A stretch of 57,977 nt of DNA from Pseudomonas sp. PB106 (lineage in GTDB: Bacteria > Pseudomonadota > Gammaproteobacteria > Pseudomonadales > Pseudomonadaceae): the NCBI RefSeq assembly GCF_009764645.1, contig NZ_RWIM01000053.1, positions 1-57,977 on the forward strand. Direction: 5' to 3'. Below, in pieces: positions 26,948 to 34,762 of this stretch. Positions within the stretch are counted from its first letter, which is position 1. The number at the start of each line of letters is the position of its first letter. A program made the translations under genes and the position numbers. The notes beneath the pieces were generated by a model, which made no database searches, was not told the origin of the DNA, and saw only the letters and a list, made by a program, of their open reading frames with translations.

Positions 26948-27967
26948 ATGCCAATTCGTGTCGACCTGCTCGCGTTAGAGCCCAATGTCCCTGGCCGCGC
27001 CTGCCTGACCGTAAAAAAATGGACAGGCGCCGAGGAACAGCTGGAGTTTTCCATTCAGCGTAACCAGGACAGTTTCTATCTCCAGGAAGGACAAGTCTGG
27101 AGCAATAACCCGTTCTGGTTTCAGGTCTCGCGTTTCGACGTTGCCGCCAGCGGTGAAGCGCTGGAAGCCCAGGTTGGCCCGGAAGTCGTCGACCCGTTGC
27201 TGGAAGGCGGCGCCAATTCGCAATTTCGCATCGAACTGCGCGAGCAGGGGCCGGGGCATACCGACGTTGGCGTGGTTCGACCGGGCGTGGGGCTGCTGCC
27301 TTCAACGGCCGGCGGTGAAACCCGCTCGACTTACGGCGCCGCGCAACTGAGTACGCCGAAAGCTCCGGAACCCGAGATTCCCGAGTTGCCTGAGCTGGTA
27401 CTGCCCGACCTCGAAGCGCCCGTCGAGCCTGAGCCGGTTACGCCTGAGCCTGTCTACACCCCGCCGCCGGCGCCAGTGAAGAAGAGCAACAAGGGTTTGA
27501 TCGGTCTGATCATTGCGGTGTTGTTGCTATTGGCAGCTGCCGCCGGTTTCTGGTGGATGAAGCGCACCCCGGAACCTGCCGCTCCGGCCGTCGCCGCAAC
27601 GCCAACGGCGAGTGCCGATGCCGAGGCCTGCACCCTGGAAAGCATGAACAGCGTGCCCGAGCTGACGTTCGTGCAGACCTGCATCAAGGCTGCCCCCGAC
27701 AGCGCCAAGCTGCTGGAGATCATCAACCAGGCCAAGGCCGGCAAGCACTGCGGTGTCGCCCAGCGTCTGTACGCCAACCGCGCCCAGGCCGGTGACGCCC
27801 TGATCGCCAACGCTTACGCCCATGAATACGATCCGAAGTACCTGAAAGCCAGCGACTGCTTCCCGACGGCAGACAACGCCACCGCCGCCTACTGGTACGA
27901 AACCATCCTGGCCCAAGACCCGAACAATGCCGAAGCCAAGCAGCGTTTCGAGGAGTTGCAGAAGTGA
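26948..27967 (+). CDS. Membrane-anchored protein of the srf operon, unknown family
   Basis: A 339-residue protein I do not recognise. Residues 1-120 form a soluble, beta-rich domain (MPIRVDLLALEPNVPGRACL, LEFSIQRNQDSFYLQEG). A Pro/Glu-rich linker (about 140-175) precedes one membrane helix (GLIGLIIAVLLLLAAAAGFW, about 178-200). The C-terminal part has paired cysteines and a TPR/Sel1-like end (AYWYETILAQDPNNAEAKQR). The layout, soluble head, linker, helix and far-side domain, copies that of SrfA and of the last vWA protein of the operon, which suggests a common complex. It starts 3 bp after srfC and overlaps the next gene (TGATG). Confidence 0.75.
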   Translation: MPIRVDLLALEPNVPGRACLTVKKWTGAEEQLEFSIQRNQDSFYLQEGQVWSNNPFWFQVSRFDVAASGEALEAQVGPEVVDPLLEGGANSQFRIELREQGPGHTDVGVVRPGVGLLPSTAGGETRSTYGAAQLSTPKAPEPEIPELPELVLPDLEAPVEPEPVTPEPVYTPPPAPVKKSNKGLIGLIIAVLLLLAAAAGFWWMKRTPEPAAPAVAATPTASADAEACTLESMNSVPELTFVQTCIKAAPDSAKLLEIINQAKAGKHCGVAQRLYANRAQAGDALIANAYAHEYDPKYLKASDCFPTADNATAAYWYETILAQDPNNAEAKQRFEELQK

Positions 27968-29958
27968 TGCGCACCTCCATGAATCGTTTCCTGCTCAGCA
28001 GTGCCGCGCTGCTTGCACTGTGCATTGGCTCGTTGGCCCACGCCGATGACAAACCGTTGATTCAGGCCGGTAAAAAAACCCTGTTCCAGCGTGTGCTGAC
28101 CACGCCGGGCTGCAAGATCAGCCCGACGGCGGGTGGTGCGGCCGGCGACGAGCAACCGGTGTTCAGCCGTTTCTACGTCTACGAGCGCGCCCAGGCGAGC
28201 AATGCCGAGTGGCTGAAAGTCGGCCCCGACAGCTATGGCAAAACCATCGGCTGGCTGCCCGCCAGTTGCACCACTGACTGGAAAATGCAGCTGACCCTGG
28301 CTTTCACCAACCCGGCCAACCGCGACCGACTGCTGTTTTTCAAAGAACGCGCCACGGTCGAAGGCATCCTTGATGCGCCGGACCCGGTGAGCAAAGTCGC
28401 GCCGCTGCGGGCCACACTGAAGAAAGGCCAACAGGCCCCCGGCGTGCTGGCCGAAGAACCTGAATATTTCGTCGACCTGCAAAAGCAGTTCTACTTGCTG
28501 CCGGTGCTCAGCGGCGAAGAAGTCATGACCGAAGCGGGTTTCCGCACGCGCCTGCTCAATGTCGCATCGGTCAGCAAAACCGAGGCAAAAGACGCCAAAG
28601 GTGCCGCCGCTGGTGGCGCCTCCGGCGGCAAGGACGCTGAAGACAAGGCCACCAGTCAACTAAAGGAATTCAGTGCGGCGGTGGTGTTTGTCATCGACTC
28701 GACGATTTCCATGGACCCGTACATCGACCGCACCCGCGAGGCGATCCGCAAGGTTTATCAGCAGATCGAATCGCAGAACCTCGGCAAACAAGTGAAGTTC
28801 GGTCTGGTCGCTTTCCGCTCCAGCACCGATGCGGTGCCGGGCCTGGAATACACCACGAAAATGTACGCCGACCCGACCAAGGTGAAGGACAGCGCGGACT
28901 TCCTCGCCAAGGTCGCCGACCTCAAGCAGGCCAAAGTCTCCAGCAGCAGCTTCGACGAAGATGCCTACGCCGGTGTGATGCACAGCATCGACAAGGTCGA
29001 CTGGAGCCAGTTCGGCGCGCGGTACGTGGTGCTGATCACCGACGCCGGCGCCATCGAAGGCGACGACAAGCTGTCGAAAACCGGGTTGAGCGCTGCGCAA
29101 GTTCGTCTTGAAGCAGCCAATCCGGGCGTGGCGATTTACACCCTGCACCTGAAGACACCGGCGGGGGTCAAAGACCACGCCAAGGCCGAAGCGCAGTACC
29201 AGAACCTGTCGACGTACCCGGGCACCAATACCTCGCTGTACTACCCGGTCAACGCGGGCGACATTCAGGAGTTCGGGCGCAAGGTCGACACCCTGGCAGC
29301 GGCCATCACCTCGCAGGTGAAAGCCGCCTACATGGGCGAAGACGCCATCGGCAGCGCGGCGAACGCCAAGCAGGATCCAGCCGAGAAGAAGATGCTCGAC
29401 GATGCCGCGCTGATCGGCCACGCCATGCAACTGGCGTATCTGGGCGAGAAGACCAACAGCAAGGCGCCGCCGGTATTCAAGGCGTGGATCACCGACCGCG
29501 ACCTGATCAAGCAGAACATCCCGACCACCGATGTGCGCGTGCTGCTGACCAAATCCCAGCTCAGCGACTTGAGTGATGTGATGAAGCAGATCCTCGACGC
29601 GGCCAACGAAGGCCTGATTTCGCCGACGGAAATGTTCGATCGTCTGCGTTCGGTTGCCGCGACCATGGGCGCCGATCCCAATCAGCTCAAGCAGAACAGC
29701 AATGCCAAACTGGCGGACATGGGTGTGCTCGGCGAGTACCTCGAAGACCTGCCGTACCAGAGCGAAGTGTTGAACCTCGACGAGGAAACATGGAAGAGCT
29801 GGGACGGTCTGGCGCAAGAGAAATTCATCCGCACGCTCAACACCAAACTGCGCCACTACCAGCGCTACAACGCTGACGTCGACCGTTGGGTGGCATTGGC
29901 CAAGGACAGCGATGCGCGGGACAACGTATACCCCGTGCCTCTGGAAATGATGCCCTGA
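27967..29958 (+). CDS. Exported vWA-domain protein resembling the periplasmic part of PpkA
   Basis: A 663-residue protein with a signal peptide (cleavage after LAHA, residue 26). The vWA domain begins AAVVFVIDSTISMDPYIDRT; its metal site reads D244-S-T-I-S, a DxTxS variant. The pattern IDRTREAIRKVYQQI and KFGLVAFRSS resembles what I recall of the C-terminal, periplasmic part of the H1-type VI secretion kinase PpkA. No kinase domain is present. The N-terminal domain (27-200) and helical C-terminus (440-663) are unassigned. Overlaps the previous stop (TGATG); the Tag-like ABC transporter genes follow 10 bp later, as expected for PpkA partners. Confidence 0.8.
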   Translation: MRTSMNRFLLSSAALLALCIGSLAHADDKPLIQAGKKTLFQRVLTTPGCKISPTAGGAAGDEQPVFSRFYVYERAQASNAEWLKVGPDSYGKTIGWLPASCTTDWKMQLTLAFTNPANRDRLLFFKERATVEGILDAPDPVSKVAPLRATLKKGQQAPGVLAEEPEYFVDLQKQFYLLPVLSGEEVMTEAGFRTRLLNVASVSKTEAKDAKGAAAGGASGGKDAEDKATSQLKEFSAAVVFVIDSTISMDPYIDRTREAIRKVYQQIESQNLGKQVKFGLVAFRSSTDAVPGLEYTTKMYADPTKVKDSADFLAKVADLKQAKVSSSSFDEDAYAGVMHSIDKVDWSQFGARYVVLITDAGAIEGDDKLSKTGLSAAQVRLEAANPGVAIYTLHLKTPAGVKDHAKAEAQYQNLSTYPGTNTSLYYPVNAGDIQEFGRKVDTLAAAITSQVKAAYMGEDAIGSAANAKQDPAEKKMLDDAALIGHAMQLAYLGEKTNSKAPPVFKAWITDRDLIKQNIPTTDVRVLLTKSQLSDLSDVMKQILDAANEGLISPTEMFDRLRSVAATMGADPNQLKQNSNAKLADMGVLGEYLEDLPYQSEVLNLDEETWKSWDGLAQEKFIRTLNTKLRHYQRYNADVDRWVALAKDSDARDNVYPVPLEMMP

Positions 29959-29968
29959 CGAGACGCTG

Positions 29969-30685
29969 ATGCTCGATATCAAAAACCTGCTGGTGCGCCG
30001 TGGTGAGGGCGCACTGGCGCATCACGTGCGTCTGCCGCAATTGCAGGTCGGTGCCGGGGAAATCCTCGCCATCACCGGTGAGAGCGGCAGCGGCAAAAGC
30101 ACGCTGCTCGAGGCCATCGGCCTGTTGCTCGCACCGGTCGAGCTCGAACGCTTTCGCCTGGGCAAAACAGCGGCGGCCACACAGCCGGCGCAGGACATCG
30201 CCCGGCTGCTGGCCAGCAATGACCAGCCGGGTCTGGCGGCGGTGCGTTCGCGGGATTTGGGCTTCATCTTGCAAAGTGGCGGCTTGCTGCCGTTTCTCAG
30301 TGTGCGCGACAACATCAGCCTGCCGCGCCGTCTGCTGGGGATGCCGGCGCAAAGCGCTCACATCGACCACGCGGTCGAGGTGCTGCGCCTGCGAGGCTTG
30401 CTGGATAAAAAGCCGCAAGCCTTGTCGATCGGTGAACGCCAACGGGTCGCCTGCGTGCGCGCGATTGCCCATGAACCGCTGCTGCTGTTGGCCGACGAAC
30501 CGACTGCCGCTCTCGATCCGCACAGCGCGCGACGTCTGTTCGAATTGTTGCTGAGCCTGGTGTCGAGTATGGGTTTGAGCGCCCTGGTGGTTTCCCATGA
30601 TTGGGCGCTGCTCAAGGATTTCGGTTTGCCACGGCTCGGCGCCATCAGCCGTCAGGGAGAGACACTGTTTGAACCGATGGACTGA
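29969..30685 (+). CDS. ABC transporter ATPase (TagT/LolD-like)
   Basis: A 238-residue ABC ATPase with Walker A GESGSGKST (41-49), Q-loop GFILQSGGLL, signature LSIGERQRVA, Walker B LLLLADEPTAALD and H-loop VVSHDW. Type VII (MacB/LolD/TagT-like) ATPases power FtsX-like permeases that do mechanical work across the envelope rather than transport. The following permease and SUMF1-like protein make TagT the nearest functional comparison. The permease start lies inside its 3' end. Confidence 0.88.
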   Translation: MLDIKNLLVRRGEGALAHHVRLPQLQVGAGEILAITGESGSGKSTLLEAIGLLLAPVELERFRLGKTAAATQPAQDIARLLASNDQPGLAAVRSRDLGFILQSGGLLPFLSVRDNISLPRRLLGMPAQSAHIDHAVEVLRLRGLLDKKPQALSIGERQRVACVRAIAHEPLLLLADEPTAALDPHSARRLFELLLSLVSSMGLSALVVSHDWALLKDFGLPRLGAISRQGETLFEPMD

Positions 30686-31892
30686 GCGCCTGCGCCTGCT
30701 GACCACGCTGGCCCTGCAAGACCTCTGGCACGACCGCAAGGTGTCGCTGTGCATCGCCGCCTCGCTGGTGGCGGTGATCGCGCCGCTGTTGCTGTTGTTC
30801 GGACTCAAGCACGGTGTGGTCAGCCAGTTGCAGGATGAGCTGCTGCGCGACCCGCGCAATCTTGAAGTGAAGATGCTTAGCAACGGCAACTACGACAGCG
30901 GTTGGATCGAGCGCCTGCGCCAGCGCCCGGAAACCGGTTTTGCCCTCGGCCAGACCCGCTCGCTGAATACCCAGGCGGACTTGTTTGTCGGCCTGCAAAA
31001 GTTTGTCGAAGGCGCGGAAATCATCGCCACCGAACCTGGCGACCCGCAACTGAGCCTGCCGCAACTCAACCCGGTCGGCAATCAAGTGATCCTCAGCGCC
31101 CGCGCCGCACAACGTTTGCAGGCCAAGGCCGGCGACCGTGTGCAACTGCGGGTGCTGCGTCGGCTGGAAGGCGTCAACGAGCGCGGCGAAATCAGCTTGA
31201 GCGTCCTCGCGGTGCTGGATGGCGCGCGATTCGGTCGCGCCGCCGGGTTTGTCGCGCCGCCGCTGCTGCTGGATCTCGAACGCTTTCGCGACGGTTATCA
31301 GGTCGCGGCGTTCGGCATCGCCACCGGCAAGCCGCAAGGCAATCTGCAACCGCTGTATGCGCGAGCCCGCGTGTATGCGCGTGACATCGATCAGGTTGCG
31401 CCGCTGGAACGCTGGCTCAACGAACAGCACATCGAAACCTCGAGTCGACTGGCCGACATCGACAACGTCAAAGCCATCAACCACGTACTCGGTTTGATCT
31501 TCGGCGTGATCGCCCTGGCGGCGCTGATCGGTTGCGTGGCGTCGATGGTCGGGGCGTTCCTGGCCAACATCGACCGCAAGCGCAAAAGCCTTGCCGTGCT
31601 GCGCCTGCTGGGGTTCAACCGGGCGGCAGTCGGCGGCTTCGTAATCACCCAAGCGCTGCTGCTGAGCCTCGCCGGCTACCTCGGCGGGCTGGGGTTTTAT
31701 GCCGTCGGCAGCCATTTGTTCGACTACTTGCTCGGCAGCAGTCAGGCCACCGGCACGTTCGTTTGCCACATCACTTTCTGGCATGGCCTCGCTGCCCTGC
31801 TTCTGACCTTTCTGGTCGCTGCACTGGTGGCCGTGATCGGCGCCGTGCGGGCCATCAACATCCAACCTGCGGAGAGTCTGCGTGAGCTATAA
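30669..31892 (+). CDS. FtsX-like ABC permease (TagS-like)
   Basis: A 407-residue permease reading from a TTG (LNRWTERLRLLTTLALQDLW) with GGGAGAG just upstream. One N-terminal membrane helix (CIAASLVAVIAPLLLLFG), a periplasmic domain of about 220 residues, then three C-terminal helices (GLIFGVIALAALIGCVASM, GGFVITQALLLSLAGYLGG and the last 30 residues) give the type VII ABC layout. It overlaps the ATPase gene by 17 bp and the next gene by 11 bp. The TTG start is inferred, because the longer upstream frame is ATPase sequence in another register. Confidence 0.85.
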   Translation: MNRWTERLRLLTTLALQDLWHDRKVSLCIAASLVAVIAPLLLLFGLKHGVVSQLQDELLRDPRNLEVKMLSNGNYDSGWIERLRQRPETGFALGQTRSLNTQADLFVGLQKFVEGAEIIATEPGDPQLSLPQLNPVGNQVILSARAAQRLQAKAGDRVQLRVLRRLEGVNERGEISLSVLAVLDGARFGRAAGFVAPPLLLDLERFRDGYQVAAFGIATGKPQGNLQPLYARARVYARDIDQVAPLERWLNEQHIETSSRLADIDNVKAINHVLGLIFGVIALAALIGCVASMVGAFLANIDRKRKSLAVLRLLGFNRAAVGGFVITQALLLSLAGYLGGLGFYAVGSHLFDYLLGSSQATGTFVCHITFWHGLAALLLTFLVAALVAVIGAVRAINIQPAESLREL

Positions 31893-33426
31893 ACGTTTTG
31901 GCTTGCTGTTGCCCCTGAGCCTGGGCTACCTGCTCGACGCCTCGGCGGCGGGCTGGGAAGAGAAATATTACAACCCGATGCCCGAGGCCAGCGACGTTGT
32001 CCTGCCGATGCCGTGCGAGGGCTCGATGGTGTTTCGCAAGGTGTTCATTCCGGTCGCCGGGCCGCTCGATGACTACCCGATCAACATCGGTCAGGACGGC
32101 GCCGAGTACGGCTATGTCGAACAGACTCGGCCGACCTTCATCGCCGGCAGTTTTACCGGCGGCAAGAGCGATAAATCCCGTTACTACCTGATGGCCAAGT
32201 ACGAAATGAGTCAGCTGCAATACGCCGCGCTGACCGAAGAAACCTGCCCCACCGCTGCGACCAAAATGCGCCTGCCGCAAGTTGCCGTGAGCTGGGTGCA
32301 AGCCATCGATGCCGCCGACAAATACAACCTGTGGCTGCGCAAGAACGCTGCCGACAAGTTGCCGAAAGAAGACGGCGCGCTAGGTTTCCTGCGCTTGCCG
32401 ACCGAGGTCGAATGGGAGTTCGCCGCACGTGGCGGACTGGAAGTCGGCGCGGCAGAATTCCGCGATACGCACTATCCGATGCCGGACGGCATCAACGCCT
32501 ACGAGTGGTTCGCCGGGGCACAATCGTCCAACGGCAAACTGCAACTGACCGGCCTGCAAAAACCCAACCCACTGGGCCTGCACGACATGCTCGGCAACGT
32601 CGACGAGATGATGTTCGAGCCGTTTCGCCTGAACAAACTCGACCGTCAGCACGGCCAGGCCGGTGGTTATGTGGTGCGCGGCGGCAACTACCTCACCGCT
32701 CAGGCCGACCTGCGCACTGCGCTGCGCAAGGAACAGCCGTACTACAACGCCGAAGGCCAGGTGAAGAACAAGACCTCAGGTCTGCGTCTGGTGATGGTCT
32801 CGCCAACCCTGACCTCGCGTGAACGAGTTGCCAGCATCGAAAGCAGCTGGAAGAAACTCGGCACCGGCAGCAAGGAAACCGAATCCGCCGATAAAGGCAC
32901 GGTGCAATCGCTGAATAATCTGGCTTCGGGCGTCGAAGACAAGGCGCTCAAGGAAAAACTCCAGGCCCTGGAAAACCAGTTGCGCGCGAGCAATCAACAG
33001 CAGGAAGAAACCCGCGATCAGGCGATTCGCGCCAGCCTCAACCTCGGTGCGTTTCTCTGCACCAAGATGCTCGATGACGGCCAGTACGTGGATTTCCTGC
33101 AGAAAAACTACAAGCTCAACTGCGAGTCCGCCGACAAGGACGCCAGTTGCGACATGCGCAAGGGCAAGCTCGACGAGCAGAAGGATCGCCTGCACAAACT
33201 CAGCCGTTACTACGCCAGCAGTCTGGTGGAATCGGCGACGCTGTACGGCCAGCCGCTGCTTGAAGCACAGGTTCCGGTGATGGAAGAAATCATCACCCGC
33301 AACAAACAGCTGCAAGACCTCAAACCTTATTTGCGCACGCACTGGGCCAATCAGAAGACCTTCCTGCAAAAGCAGAAGATCGACACCGACGCTTGGCTCA
33401 ACAGCTGCAAAACCGTATCCCAATAA
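31882..33426 (+). CDS. SUMF1/FGE-fold protein (TagR-like)
   Basis: A 514-residue exported protein from a GTG start (MSYKRFGLLLPLSLGYLLDA, weak signal peptide). Residues about 70-320 carry the formylglycine-generating-enzyme fold: MAKYEMSQLQYAAL, PQVAVSWVQAIDAADKYN, LRLPTEVEWEFAARGG, GLHDMLGNVDEM, VVRGGNY and GLRLVM. No cysteine lies between RGGNY and GLRLV where active FGEs carry theirs, so it is probably a non-enzymatic FGE fold, like TagR, which in P. aeruginosa acts upstream of the PpkA kinase. The C-terminal 190 residues are a coiled coil with scattered cysteines, not part of FGE. Confidence 0.83.
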   Translation: MSYKRFGLLLPLSLGYLLDASAAGWEEKYYNPMPEASDVVLPMPCEGSMVFRKVFIPVAGPLDDYPINIGQDGAEYGYVEQTRPTFIAGSFTGGKSDKSRYYLMAKYEMSQLQYAALTEETCPTAATKMRLPQVAVSWVQAIDAADKYNLWLRKNAADKLPKEDGALGFLRLPTEVEWEFAARGGLEVGAAEFRDTHYPMPDGINAYEWFAGAQSSNGKLQLTGLQKPNPLGLHDMLGNVDEMMFEPFRLNKLDRQHGQAGGYVVRGGNYLTAQADLRTALRKEQPYYNAEGQVKNKTSGLRLVMVSPTLTSRERVASIESSWKKLGTGSKETESADKGTVQSLNNLASGVEDKALKEKLQALENQLRASNQQQEETRDQAIRASLNLGAFLCTKMLDDGQYVDFLQKNYKLNCESADKDASCDMRKGKLDEQKDRLHKLSRYYASSLVESATLYGQPLLEAQVPVMEEIITRNKQLQDLKPYLRTHWANQKTFLQKQKIDTDAWLNSCKTVSQ

Positions 33427-33462
33427 CAACGCACCACAACACTGTCATCAAGGAGCTTCACC

Positions 33463-34194
33463 ATGTCGCGCAGCCTCTGGACTCGCTTCAAGCTACAAAT
33501 CGCTTTCGTTGTCACCGGCAGCCTGCTGCTGACCGGTTGCGCCAACACTGGCAGCTCGATGCTCGGCGGCAGCGACGGTGCTGACCCACGCCTGACTCAG
33601 GGCAGTGACGCGCAGTTCTTCAGCAAGTCTGGTTATCAGGCCTGTGCCGTGGGTGCCGGCGTCGGCATCCTCGGTTGCGCGCTGTCTAACAGCAGCAACA
33701 AGGCTGTTTGCGCCATCGCCGCCGGTATCACCGCGTGTGGCGTGGCCATGGGTGCCAACTACTACCTGGATCAGCGTCGCAGCGAATACTCCGACACCAC
33801 GACCCGTCTGGCGAAGATGAACAGCGATGTCGAGCAGGACACGCAAAACGTGGTTGCCCGTACTGCGACCGCGCAACAAGTGATCAACGACGATCAGGCC
33901 CGCATCGCCCAGATCAAGAAAGACATCGCCAGCAAGAAGGTCGACAAGACCAAGGCCCAGGCGCAAATCGCCGAGATCGACCAGAACATCGCGCGTCTGC
34001 GCAAAGACCTCGGCAACATGCGCACCAAGGTCACCGAGTACACCAAAGTGGCTGACGCCGAACGTGCTCAGGGTGCCAGCGCCGAGATGAAGCAGGTGGA
34101 CGTGAACATCCTGAAGATGAACGAGAAAGTCGCCGCCCTACAAAAGGAAGTCGACGGTCTCTACAGCCAGCGCTCCGCGATCACCCTGGGCTAA
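33463..34194 (+). CDS. Coiled-coil lipoprotein with glycine-zipper segment (TagQ-like position)
   Basis: A 243-residue lipoprotein. The lipobox is LLTGC (Cys25). A Gly/Ala/Cys-rich hydrophobic segment follows (GAGVGILGCALSNSSNKAVC, AAGITACGVAMGANYYLD, about 60-105), then a long coiled coil (residues 110-243, DDQARIAQIKKDIASKKVD). No Asp follows the Cys, so outer-membrane sorting is expected. It occupies the TagQ role, an outer-membrane lipoprotein next to TagR; homology to TagQ is only suggested by context and layout. It follows the FGE-like gene by 36 bp. Confidence 0.75.
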   Translation: MSRSLWTRFKLQIAFVVTGSLLLTGCANTGSSMLGGSDGADPRLTQGSDAQFFSKSGYQACAVGAGVGILGCALSNSSNKAVCAIAAGITACGVAMGANYYLDQRRSEYSDTTTRLAKMNSDVEQDTQNVVARTATAQQVINDDQARIAQIKKDIASKKVDKTKAQAQIAEIDQNIARLRKDLGNMRTKVTEYTKVADAERAQGASAEMKQVDVNILKMNEKVAALQKEVDGLYSQRSAITLG

Positions 34195-34198
34195 GCAC

Positions 34199-34705
34199 AT
34201 GACCCTAAAACAGCTGGCGGTCCTCACCGCCATCCTGGCGTTGGGCGGTTGCGCCACCAAGCCGGGCGAATGCGATGCGACCAATCGCGACAGCAGCATG
34301 CTGACCAAGATGAACTGTGACTACTCCGGTGGCTACAGCGATCAGGTCAAGCAGAAGGAGTTGGCGTTGACCGAGTCGCGCCAGCAGAACGCGATGTTCC
34401 GTCAGGTCTACCAGAACATCCAGGCCCAGCAACTGAGCACTAAAACCGATCTGGCCAGCCAGCAGAAATCCCAGGCTGAGTTGAACCAGTCGCTGGGTAA
34501 GTTGCTGACCTCGCTCAAGGGCCGGCGCGGCAATGAAGGCTCGGTGCAGAAGCAGATTGCTGATCTGGAGCAGCAGCTCAAGGCCTCGCAGGCAACGCCA
34601 ACCACCAAGGCTTCACCGGCGACCCTGGCGGCCAAGCAGGAACAGCTGAAAACGCTGCAGAAGAAGGTCAATCAGTTGCAGTTCAGTCTCGGTTACGAAG
34701 AGTAA
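34199..34705 (+). CDS. Small coiled-coil lipoprotein
   Basis: A 168-residue lipoprotein with lipobox LALGGC (Cys18), a short Cys-containing N-terminal region (KPGECDATNRDSS, KMNCDYSGGYSDQ) and a Gln-rich coiled coil to the end (QKQIADLEQQLKASQ, KQEQLKTLQKKVNQLQFSLG). I do not recognise a family. It lies 4 bp after the larger coiled-coil lipoprotein, and their similar tails suggest that they pack together. Confidence 0.75.
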   Translation: MTLKQLAVLTAILALGGCATKPGECDATNRDSSMLTKMNCDYSGGYSDQVKQKELALTESRQQNAMFRQVYQNIQAQQLSTKTDLASQQKSQAELNQSLGKLLTSLKGRRGNEGSVQKQIADLEQQLKASQATPTTKASPATLAAKQEQLKTLQKKVNQLQFSLGYEE

Positions 34706-34716
34706 CTGTTCACCCC

Positions 34717-34748
34717 GCAGGCCTGCCGTCGCAGGCCTGCAGCTTTTT
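34717..34748 (+). terminator. Intrinsic terminator-like hairpin inside the srf operon
   Basis: GCAGGCCTGC, loop CGTC, GCAGGCCTGC, followed by AGCTTTTTC. Each arm is itself a palindrome. It lies between the small lipoprotein and the final vWA gene and would lower or end transcription into that gene. Confidence 0.65.
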
Positions 34749-34762
34749 CAGGAATCGTCGTC

